Positions 57,422 through 64,000 of a DNA stretch of 64,000 bases are shown here, in pieces. The notes below the pieces were generated by a model that searched no databases, had not been told where the DNA came from, and saw only the letters and a program-made list of their open reading frames with translations. The stretch comes from Ferdinandcohnia sp047238305. GTDB taxonomy: Bacteria > Bacillota > Bacilli > Bacillales > Bacillaceae_L. Each line of letters begins with the position of its first letter. The stretch's first letter is position 1. The stretch is from positions 2,790,001 through 2,854,000 of the forward strand of contig NZ_JBDFMO010000001.1 of assembly GCF_047238305.1 (NCBI RefSeq), read 5' to 3'. Both the position numbers and the translations under genes were made by a program.

Positions 57422-58207
57422 ATGAAAAAGTTTTTACTAGCATCATTGATTACTATTTTATCAATTGTATTTTTAGCAGCTTGTGGGACAAGCGATGATA
57501 ATGCAACAGGATCTGATAAAGGTACTGAAACAAAGAAAGTATTAACAATGGGAACATCTGCTGACTTCCCACCATTTGAAACAATTGATGAGACAACAGG
57601 TGAATATATTGGATTTGATATTGAGTTAGCGAAGAAAATTGCAGAGAAACTTGGTTATGAGCTTAAAATTGAAAATATGGACTTCGGTGGTCTTATAAGC
57701 GCATTACAAGCAGAACGTATTGATTTTATCATTTCAGGTATGTCTGCAACTGCTGAACGTAAAGAAAGTGTTGATTTTTCAACAGAATATCATAAATCTG
57801 GGGAAATGTTTGTTACATTAAAGGATTCTGATGTTAAATCATTAGAGGATTTAGACGGTAAAACAGTTGGGGTTCAATTAGGTTCCATTCAAGAAGAAGG
57901 AGCTAAAAAGATTAAAGAAGAAACACTTAAAAGTCTGGAAATCTCAGCTTTAAATAAGGCTCCAGAATTAATTCAAGAGCTAAAAGCAGGACGAATTGAT
58001 GCAGTTTATTTAGATAAGACAGTTGCAGTAGGATTCATTGAAGAACTTGATTTAGCAGGTTTTGATGATCCTACAGAAGCTTCACCAGGTATGGCGATTG
58101 CATTTGCAAAAGGTAGTGAACTGACTGAGGAATTTAACAAGGTTTTAGATGAAATGAAGGAAAATGGCGAGTTAAAAGCAATAGAAAAAGAATGGATTGA
58201 AAAATAA
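57422..58207 (+). CDS. artP: Amino-acid ABC transporter substrate-binding lipoprotein
   Basis: A 261-residue SBP_bac_3-family lipoprotein with signal peptide and lipobox LAAC (C21), so it is anchored on the outer face of the membrane. Domain sequence GTSADFPPFETIDETTGEYIGFDIELAKKIAEKLG is typical of polar amino-acid binders. In B. subtilis ArtPQR takes up arginine; specificity here is inferred from synteny. AGGGGGAAAACATA precedes ATG 57422. Confidence 0.93.
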   Translation: MKKFLLASLITILSIVFLAACGTSDDNATGSDKGTETKKVLTMGTSADFPPFETIDETTGEYIGFDIELAKKIAEKLGYELKIENMDFGGLISALQAERIDFIISGMSATAERKESVDFSTEYHKSGEMFVTLKDSDVKSLEDLDGKTVGVQLGSIQEEGAKKIKEETLKSLEISALNKAPELIQELKAGRIDAVYLDKTVAVGFIEELDLAGFDDPTEASPGMAIAFAKGSELTEEFNKVLDEMKENGELKAIEKEWIEK

Positions 58208-58237
58208 AAATTTTTTAGTAGAAATGAGGTGTAAGGC

Positions 58238-58903
58238 ATGGGTTTGGATATTGATTTTTCCCGAATCGTGCCTTCAATTCCGTTTATACTAGAAGGGATC
58301 GGCCTTACGGTATCCTTTGCACTAGTATCGGCAATTTTAGGTTTAATTTTGGGGACAATTTTAGCGGTTTTTAAAATAAGCAAAGTTTCATTTTTAAAGT
58401 GGTTTGCGGATATTTATACATCCATATTTAGAGGAACACCACTTATCCTCCAATTGGTTTTAATCTATTTTGCAGTTCCACAGCTTTTTCATTATGATAT
58501 TGATAAATTTGTTGCTGGGGTTTTAGCATTTGGATTAAACTCAGGTGCGTATATTTCTGAAATCATTAGAGCGGGTATTCAGGCTGTAGATAAAGGTCAA
58601 CAAGAAGCGGCGGAAGCACTTGGGATCTCGTACCGCCCAATGATGTTGGATATTATCCTTCCACAGGCAGTAAAAAATATTTTACCCGCACTTTTAAATG
58701 AATTTATAACCTTAACGAAGGAATCTGCAATTGTAAGTACAATTGGGTTATTGGATATTATGAGACGTGCTCAAGTTGTCGGATCGAATACATTCCGCTA
58801 TTTTGAACCATTATTAATTGCTGGTCTAGTTTATTGGATTATTGTTACAATCCTCACATTCCTAGGAGGAAGACTTGAGAGGAGGTTGCGTCGTAGTGAG
58901 TAA
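58238..58903 (+). CDS. artQ: Amino-acid ABC transporter permease
   Basis: 221 residues with about five membrane spans and the EAA loop QQEAAEALGISYRPMMLDIILPQA that docks the ATPase. HisM family. ATG 58238 follows GAGGTG. The last 8 bases overlap artR. Confidence 0.94.
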   Translation: MGLDIDFSRIVPSIPFILEGIGLTVSFALVSAILGLILGTILAVFKISKVSFLKWFADIYTSIFRGTPLILQLVLIYFAVPQLFHYDIDKFVAGVLAFGLNSGAYISEIIRAGIQAVDKGQQEAAEALGISYRPMMLDIILPQAVKNILPALLNEFITLTKESAIVSTIGLLDIMRRAQVVGSNTFRYFEPLLIAGLVYWIIVTILTFLGGRLERRLRRSE

Positions 58904-59630
58904 CGATCATATTAAAGTAGAAGGTCTTCATAAATCTTTTGGCAAGCTTGAAGTGTTAAAAGGGATTACGACCACCTTTAAACAAGGTGAGGTTGTTGCC
59001 ATTATTGGTCCTTCTGGTTCTGGAAAATCAACATTTCTAAGATGTTTAAATCTACTTGAAAGACCAACTCAAGGACAGATTTGGGTTGGGGAAGATGAAG
59101 TCACAAATGCAAAGACGAATATTACGAAGGTTCGTCAGCATATTGGAATGGTATTTCAGCATTTTTATCTATTTCCACATAAGACGGTTCTTCAAAATCT
59201 TACTTACGCTCCAATGAAGGTAAAAGGGATTTCAAAAAGTGAAGCGGAAAACAAAGCGAGGGAGCTATTAAAGCAGGTTGGATTATCAGAAAAAGAAAAT
59301 GAATATCCAAATCGCCTTTCTGGAGGACAAAAGCAGAGGGTAGCGATCGCAAGGGCCTTAGCAATGGAACCAGAAATCATGCTTTTTGATGAGCCTACTT
59401 CCGCACTTGATCCTGAGATGGTAAAAGAAGTTCTTAATGTTATGAAGGGGTTAGCTAATACTGGAATGACGATGCTCATTGTAACTCATGAAATGGGTTT
59501 TGCACGTGAAGTGGCAGACAAAGTACTCTTCATGGATGATGGGCTTATAGTTGAACAAACAACACCTGATGAATTCTTCACAAATCCAAAAAGCCAACGT
59601 GCGCAAGATTTCTTAGAAAAGGTTCTATAA
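58896..59630 (+). CDS. artR: Amino-acid ABC transporter ATP-binding protein
   Basis: 244 residues: Walker A GPSGSGKST (38-46), Q-loop MVFQHFYLFPH, signature LSGGQKQRVAIARAL, Walker B IMLFDEPTSALDP. GTG 58896 follows GAGAGGAGG at 11 bases; TTG 58875 lies before the ribosome site and is less likely. It completes the ArtPQR system. Terminator directly after. Confidence 0.94.
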   Translation: MSNDHIKVEGLHKSFGKLEVLKGITTTFKQGEVVAIIGPSGSGKSTFLRCLNLLERPTQGQIWVGEDEVTNAKTNITKVRQHIGMVFQHFYLFPHKTVLQNLTYAPMKVKGISKSEAENKARELLKQVGLSEKENEYPNRLSGGQKQRVAIARALAMEPEIMLFDEPTSALDPEMVKEVLNVMKGLANTGMTMLIVTHEMGFAREVADKVLFMDDGLIVEQTTPDEFFTNPKSQRAQDFLEKVL

Positions 59631-59633
59631 TAT

Positions 59634-59667
59634 AAAAGGAATGATCAACGTGATCATTCCTTTTTTC
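59634..59667 (+). terminator. artPQR terminator
   Basis: AAGGAATGATCA ACG TGATCATTCCTT stem-loop with TTTTT tail. Confidence 0.9.
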
Positions 59668-59762
59668 GTGAATTTAGTCATATTAGGATTTGTATAGGTG
59701 TTTTATTTTTCCTATTGATAACAATATAAATAAAACCATTATGTATTTTTAGGAGCCGATTT

Positions 59763-60716
59763 ATGTTTAAAATAGGTTATCGCACTTTAAAAACAGCAAT
59801 AGGTACAACGATTTCTATATCAATCGCAAAACTAATAGGACTTGATAGTTTTGCTTCTGCTGGAATTTTAACGATTTTATGTATTAAAGTAACAAGAAAA
59901 AAATCACTGGAGAGTTCGTGGGAGCGATTTATTGCATGTGTGGTTGGAATCATATTTTCATTTGTATTCTTCGAGGGAATAGGCTATCATCCATTAACAA
60001 TTGGTTTGTTACTCCTATTTTTTATCCCTACTGTGGTAGCCGTAAAAGCAAAAGATGGGATTGTAACAAGTACCGTTATTATTTTACATATATTTTCAGC
60101 CGGGAAGGTAACACTTGATTTGATTGTTAATGAACTAGGATTAATTATTATTGGGATTGGTGTGGCACTACTCATAAATTTATATATGCCGAGTGTTGAC
60201 AAGCAACTTAGGGCTTACCAACAAGAACTTGAGTCACTTTTTGGAAATATTTTAAACGAAATGGTTCATTATCTTCGGACAGGTGAAAGTATTTGGGATG
60301 GTCGAGAGATAACAGCTGTTGAAAATTTATTAAATAAGGCGAAAAGAATTGCATATAGAGATGTTGAAAACAATCTTATGCGCGAAGAAAACTTATATTA
60401 TACGTATTTTGAAATGAGAGAAAAGCAATTTGAAATACTGCAAAGGATGTTACCTACGATTACTTCGATTACCCAGTCTGTTGAACAGAGGGGCATGGTT
60501 GCCGATTTTATTATGGAGGTGAGCCAATCCATTCATCCTGGTAACACAGCAAGTGTTTTTTTGAAGAAACTTGAAGAGATGCGAAAAGTGTTTAGGGAAA
60601 TGCCATTGCCAAAAACTCGGGAGGAGTTTGAGACAAGAGCAGCTCTACTTCAATTTATTAAAGAAATGGAAGAATATTTAATTATAAAAAGATTGTTCAA
60701 AGGGTTGCCAACGTAA
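59763..60716 (+). CDS. yqjA: Aromatic acid exporter family 1 membrane protein
   Basis: 317 residues: an N-terminal half with several hydrophobic spans (to about residue 145) and a soluble helical C-terminal half (ArAE_1 plus its C-terminal domain, formerly DUF939). The transported substrate is unknown; the family name comes from aromatic acid efflux. ATG 59763 follows AGGAG. Position after artR matches B. subtilis yqjA. Confidence 0.9.
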   Translation: MFKIGYRTLKTAIGTTISISIAKLIGLDSFASAGILTILCIKVTRKKSLESSWERFIACVVGIIFSFVFFEGIGYHPLTIGLLLLFFIPTVVAVKAKDGIVTSTVIILHIFSAGKVTLDLIVNELGLIIIGIGVALLINLYMPSVDKQLRAYQQELESLFGNILNEMVHYLRTGESIWDGREITAVENLLNKAKRIAYRDVENNLMREENLYYTYFEMREKQFEILQRMLPTITSITQSVEQRGMVADFIMEVSQSIHPGNTASVFLKKLEEMRKVFREMPLPKTREEFETRAALLQFIKEMEEYLIIKRLFKGLPT

Positions 60717-60729
60717 AATAATATAGCTA

Positions 60730-60751
60730 AAGGTGACCATTTTGGTCACCT
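60730..60751. terminator. Hairpin in the convergent yqjA/prli42 gap
   Basis: AGGTGACC ATTTT GGTCACCT is a perfect stem-loop between convergent genes. T-tails are poor on both strands, so termination is only likely. Confidence 0.45.
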
Positions 60752-60794
60752 CCTTAAGCTGTCTACAAACCTCGTATCACTTTACATCTTCGAA

Positions 60795-60887
60795 TTAGAA
60801 CCACATACCTACGCCTGCTAAAAGAGTAGTAATAACCATTACTGCAATCATTAAATAAACCACAATTTTTTGAGTTTTACGGGACAT
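60795..60887 (-). CDS. prli42: Prli42-like stressosome miniprotein (30 aa)
   Basis: A 30-codon gene on the minus strand. The product reads MSRKTQKIVVYLMIAVMVIT followed by TLLAGVGMWF: a basic N-terminus and one membrane span with a Leu-rich end. This is the pattern of Prli42, the membrane miniprotein that tethers the stressosome in Listeria and is conserved in Bacillus. GAAGGGAG lies eight bases before ATG 60887. No other gene occupies the yqjA-mce gap. Identification is by pattern only. Confidence 0.75.
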   Translation of the reverse strand: MSRKTQKIVVYLMIAVMVITTLLAGVGMWF

Positions 60888-61003
60888 GTCACATACTCCC
60901 TTCTGCTTACATGTTTACTCATATTTTACCGCGAAAATGACAGTTGGACAACCATTAAGTCATCTCCATTAAAACTGAAAATACACAATTTTTGATGAGT
61001 TCG

Positions 61004-61060
61004 TGTTAAAATATACTTATATATCTATGAAGCGCTTACAACGCTGAGCGAGCGCTCGCT
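61004..61060 (+). promoter_or_regulatory. mce-mmdA promoter region and palindromic operator
   Basis: An extended -10, TGTTAAAAT, lies at 61004-61012. TGAAGCGCTTACA (61028-61040) resembles part of a cre site. The perfect 14-base palindrome AGCGAGCGCTCGCT (61047-61060) directly precedes the ribosome site and looks like a TetR-family operator; the regulator is not known. Confidence 0.5.
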
Positions 61061-61074
61061 TGAGGAGTGAAACT

Positions 61075-61494
61075 ATGATTGAAAAGATTGACCATATTGG
61101 AATTGCCGTTTCATCAATTGAAAATTCCCTTCCATTCTACACAAATATTCTCAATCTTAAGTTAGAAGGAATTGAAAAAGTAGAATCAGAGAAAGTTAGA
61201 GTTGCCTTCATCAAAATTGGTGAATCAAAACTCGAGTTATTGGAGCCACTTTCACCAGAAAGTCCGATTGCTAAATTTATTGAAAAACGTGGTGAAGGAA
61301 TACACCATATCGCTTTAGGTGTATCTTCCATTGAAGAGCGTATCCAAGAAATCAAAGAACACGGCATTCGAATGCTTGCAGATGAGCCTAAGATTGGTGC
61401 AGGTGGTGCAAAGATTGCTTTCATGCATCCAAAATCTACGGGGAGTATCCTTTATGAACTTTGCGAAAAACTAAGTAAGGGGGAACATAAATAA
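61075..61494 (+). CDS. mce: Methylmalonyl-CoA epimerase
   Basis: 139 residues, a VOC-superfamily metalloenzyme interconverting (2S)- and (2R)-methylmalonyl-CoA. Metal-ligand segments IDHIGIAV and HHIALGV, and GSILYELCE at the C-terminus. GAGGAG serves ATG 61075; a TTG five codons earlier overlaps that site. The stop TAA shares one base with the next ATG, so translation is coupled. It links the carboxylase below with MutAB upstream. Confidence 0.95.
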   Translation: MIEKIDHIGIAVSSIENSLPFYTNILNLKLEGIEKVESEKVRVAFIKIGESKLELLEPLSPESPIAKFIEKRGEGIHHIALGVSSIEERIQEIKEHGIRMLADEPKIGAGGAKIAFMHPKSTGSILYELCEKLSKGEHK

Positions 61495-63044
61495 TGGTTG
61501 ATATCTATGAGAAAATAAACGAACTTTATGATCGTCGTCGTGAGGTAGAGTTAGGCGGTGGTGATGAAAAGATTGATAAACAGCATGAAAAAGGAAAATT
61601 AACAGCTAGAGAGCGTATTGACCTATTACTTGATAAAGGAACCTTTGTAGAGCTTAATCCATTTATTGAACATCGTAGTACGGATTTTGGCTTAGCAGAT
61701 AAAAAGGGACCTGGCGATGGTGTCGTTACTGGATATGGAAAAATCAACGGTAGATCGGTTTACTTATTTTCACAAGATTTTACAATTTTTGGTGGAGCAC
61801 TTGGCGAAATGCATGCAAAAAAAATTGCGAATGTCATGGACTTAGCAGCTAAAAATGGTGCGCCCTTTATTGGCTTAAATGATTCAGGTGGGGCAAGAAT
61901 CCAAGAGGGAGTCGTCTCCCTTGATGGTTACGGTCATATTTTTTACCGAAATGCAATTTATTCAGGGGTCATTCCGCAAATCTCTGTGATTATGGGACCA
62001 TGTGCAGGTGGGGCTGTGTATTCTCCAGCGATTACCGACTTTGTTTTTATGGTGGAAAAGACATCTCAAATGTTTATTACAGGACCGAAAGTCATTGAAA
62101 CCGTTACTGGTGAAAAAATAAGCTCAGAGGATTTAGGTGGGGCAAACGTACATAATTCAATTAGTGGGAACGCGCATTTTTCAGGGGAGACAGAGGAGGA
62201 GGTACTACAACAGGTAAGAGATTTAGTTAGCTATCTACCACAAAATAATGAAGAAAAAACACCCATTCTACCTATAAAAGAAGAGAATGATTATCGACCA
62301 GATCTAACAGACATAATTCCATTTGATGCAGTCAGACCATATGATGTTCGCAAAGTGATTGAACAAGTGGTGGATGAAAAATCATTCATGGAAGTTCATA
62401 AAGATTTTGCCAAAAATATCGTTGTTGGTTTTGCAAGGATAAAAGGGGAAGTAGTTGGTCTAGTATGTAACCAGCCGAAATATATGGCTGGTGGGCTTGA
62501 TATCGATTCTTCTGATAAATCCTCAAGATTCATTCGTTTTTGTGATTCCTTCAATATCCCACTTATTACATTTGAGGATGTAACAGGCTTCTTCCCAGGG
62601 GTAAAACAGGAGCATGGAGGTATTATCCGCCATGGTGCAAAGATTTTATACGCATATTCTGAAGCAACAGTACCAAAGCTAACTGTCATTTTGAGAAAAG
62701 CATATGGTGGAGCATATGTAGCTTTAAATAGTAAATCAATTGGGGCTGATCTAGTTTTTGCATGGCCAAATGCCGAAATTGCGGTAATGGGTCCACAAGG
62801 TGCAGCCAATATTATTTTTGCTCGTGAGATTAGTGAAAGTGATGATCCGGAAAAAACACGTGCCATGAAGATTGAAGAATATCGCGAAAAGTTTGCCAAC
62901 CCATATGTTGCGGCTAGCCAAGGAATGGTTGATGACGTTATTGATCCTCGGGAAACACGAATTAAAATCGTTCAGGCATTAGAAATGCTTCGAAATAAAA
63001 AAGAAACTCGCCCAGATAAAAAGCATGGAAATATTCCATTGTAG
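61494..63044 (+). CDS. mmdA: Acyl-CoA (propionyl-CoA/methylmalonyl-CoA) carboxyltransferase subunit
   Basis: 516 residues of the carboxyltransferase family (YqjD in B. subtilis). Oxyanion-hole segments GLNDSGGARIQEGVVSL, GPCAGGAVYSPA and KAYGGAYVALNSK are present. It transfers CO2 between biotin and propionyl-CoA. No biotinyl subunit is encoded beside it, so it must use a carrier from elsewhere, possibly AccB/AccC of this window. ATG 61494 overlaps the mce stop by one base. Confidence 0.93.
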   Translation: MVDIYEKINELYDRRREVELGGGDEKIDKQHEKGKLTARERIDLLLDKGTFVELNPFIEHRSTDFGLADKKGPGDGVVTGYGKINGRSVYLFSQDFTIFGGALGEMHAKKIANVMDLAAKNGAPFIGLNDSGGARIQEGVVSLDGYGHIFYRNAIYSGVIPQISVIMGPCAGGAVYSPAITDFVFMVEKTSQMFITGPKVIETVTGEKISSEDLGGANVHNSISGNAHFSGETEEEVLQQVRDLVSYLPQNNEEKTPILPIKEENDYRPDLTDIIPFDAVRPYDVRKVIEQVVDEKSFMEVHKDFAKNIVVGFARIKGEVVGLVCNQPKYMAGGLDIDSSDKSSRFIRFCDSFNIPLITFEDVTGFFPGVKQEHGGIIRHGAKILYAYSEATVPKLTVILRKAYGGAYVALNSKSIGADLVFAWPNAEIAVMGPQGAANIIFAREISESDDPEKTRAMKIEEYREKFANPYVAASQGMVDDVIDPRETRIKIVQALEMLRNKKETRPDKKHGNIPL

Positions 63045-63119
63045 GCATACGTATTTGATTTTTGAAGATAATGTGGTAGGCTAATTTCATTAACCTATAC
63101 ATCTTGGAGGTACATAATT

Positions 63120-64000
63120 ATGATTAATCAGGATAGACTTGTCAATGAATTTTTAGAGTTAGTACAAGTAGACTCAGAAACAAAATTTGAAACAGAAATT
63201 GCCAAGGTTTTAAAAGGAAAATTCACAGCATTGGGTGTGCATGTTGTTGAGGATGACACAACTAGTCAAACTGGACATGGTGCAGGGAATTTAATTTGTA
63301 CCCTTGAAGGAACAAAAAATGATGTGGATACAATTTATTTTACATCTCACATGGATACAGTTGTCCCTGGTAAAGGCATAAAGCCTTCTATCAAGGATGG
63401 ATATATTGTCTCAGATGGAACAACCATTTTAGGTGCAGATGATAAAGCAGGCTTAGCTGCAATGTTTGAAGCGATTCGAGTTCTGAAGGAAAATCAAATT
63501 CCACATGGTAAAATTGAATTTATTATTACAGCTGGTGAAGAATCAGGTCTTATGGGCGCTAAAGCGTTGGACCGCTCGATGATTACAGCAAAATATGGCT
63601 ATGCGCTTGATAGTGATGGCAAGGTTGGAAACATTATTGTAGCTGCACCCACACAAGCGAAGGTGAAAGCAACAATTATTGGCAAAACAGCACATGCAGG
63701 TGTTGCCCCTGAAAAAGGTGTTTCAGCAATTACAATGGCTGCTAAAGCAATTTCAAGAATGCCTTTAGGTCGAATTGATGAAGAAACAACTGCAAATATC
63801 GGACGTTTTGAAGGTGGAACACAGACAAATATCGTATGTGATCATGTTGAAATTTTGGCTGAAGCTCGATCATTAATTACAGAAAAAATGGAAAATCAGG
63901 TTCAAAAAATGAAAGAAGCTTTTGAATCTGTTGCTACTGAAATGGGTGGTAGAGCAGAGGTTGAGACTACAGTCATGTATCCAGGTTTTAAATTTGCAGA
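63120..64000 (+). CDS. yqjE: PepT-like M20 metallopeptidase (YqjE), truncated by window end
   Basis: 293 codons are visible and the frame is still open at the last base. The M20 zinc motifs are intact: FTSHMDTVVPG, ILGADDKAGLAA, AGEESGLMGAK and ALDSDGKVG. It is a dinuclear zinc aminopeptidase/tripeptidase-like enzyme. GGAGG precedes ATG 63120. Its place after the carboxyltransferase matches B. subtilis yqjD-yqjE. No terminator was found between them. Confidence 0.92.
   Translation, partial: MINQDRLVNEFLELVQVDSETKFETEIAKVLKGKFTALGVHVVEDDTTSQTGHGAGNLICTLEGTKNDVDTIYFTSHMDTVVPGKGIKPSIKDGYIVSDGTTILGADDKAGLAAMFEAIRVLKENQIPHGKIEFIITAGEESGLMGAKALDRSMITAKYGYALDSDGKVGNIIVAAPTQAKVKATIIGKTAHAGVAPEKGVSAITMAAKAISRMPLGRIDEETTANIGRFEGGTQTNIVCDHVEILAEARSLITEKMENQVQKMKEAFESVATEMGGRAEVETTVMYPGFKFA

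Overview
The window is a chromosomal stretch of a low-GC, endospore-forming member of the Bacillaceae. This rests on three things seen in the sequence: the Bacillus-type 16S/23S/5S genes; the complete spoIIIA operon with spoIVB and spo0A; and a gene order that follows the Bacillus subtilis gcvPA-to-yqjE segment almost gene for gene. The species was not determined. Protein-gene names come from recognising sequences and order, not from a database search.

Layout. 1-2433: 3' end of gcvPA and all of gcvPB (glycine cleavage). 2444-7846: a tRNA-less rRNA operon set inside the otherwise conserved block. 7850-8270: a gene-free, repeat-rich gap. 8273-10543: an unrecognised membrane protein, yqhL (rhodanese) and lipM (octanoyltransferase). 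10700-14941: nrdJ, an adenosylcobalamin-dependent ribonucleotide reductase gene cut into three exons by two group I introns; the first intron carries a Vsr-like homing endonuclease. 15108-19586: yqhO, yqhP, yqhR, papA, efp, yqhV. 19602-24912: sigma-E-driven spoIIIAA-AH. 25041-27728: accB, accC, yqhY. 27873-31692: nusB, folD, xseA, xseB, ispA. 31912-36995: dxs, tlyA-like, argR, recN. 37391-39761: spoIVB and spo0A. 39904-40927: a phosphodiesterase and yqzF. 41096-51077: bkdR and the sigma-54-dependent ptb-bcd-buk-lpdV-bkdAA-bkdAB-bkdB operon. 51306-57128: mutA, mutB, meaB, brxB. 57422-60716: artPQR amino-acid ABC transporter and yqjA. 60795-60887: a 30-codon Prli42-like miniprotein gene. 61075-64000: methylmalonyl-CoA epimerase, acyl-CoA carboxylase beta subunit and the start of a PepT-like peptidase.

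How the genes fit together. The bkd operon degrades branched-chain amino acids to acyl-CoAs. The epimerase, carboxylase, MutAB and MeaB would carry the propionyl-CoA formed from valine and isoleucine on to succinyl-CoA. LipM supplies the octanoyl precursor of lipoate needed by the glycine cleavage system and BkdB. Both NrdJ and MutAB need adenosylcobalamin, so B12 dependence is a theme of the window.

The most unusual parts are the doubly interrupted nrdJ, with one intron splitting the catalytic NPCG/E motif and both introns entering look-alike sites; non-standard start codons in spoIIIAD (ATT) and spoIIIAF (CTG); a FapR-type operator on the accBC promoter; tandem NrdR boxes on the nrdJ promoter; and several small dispersed intergenic repeat families with palindromic structure.
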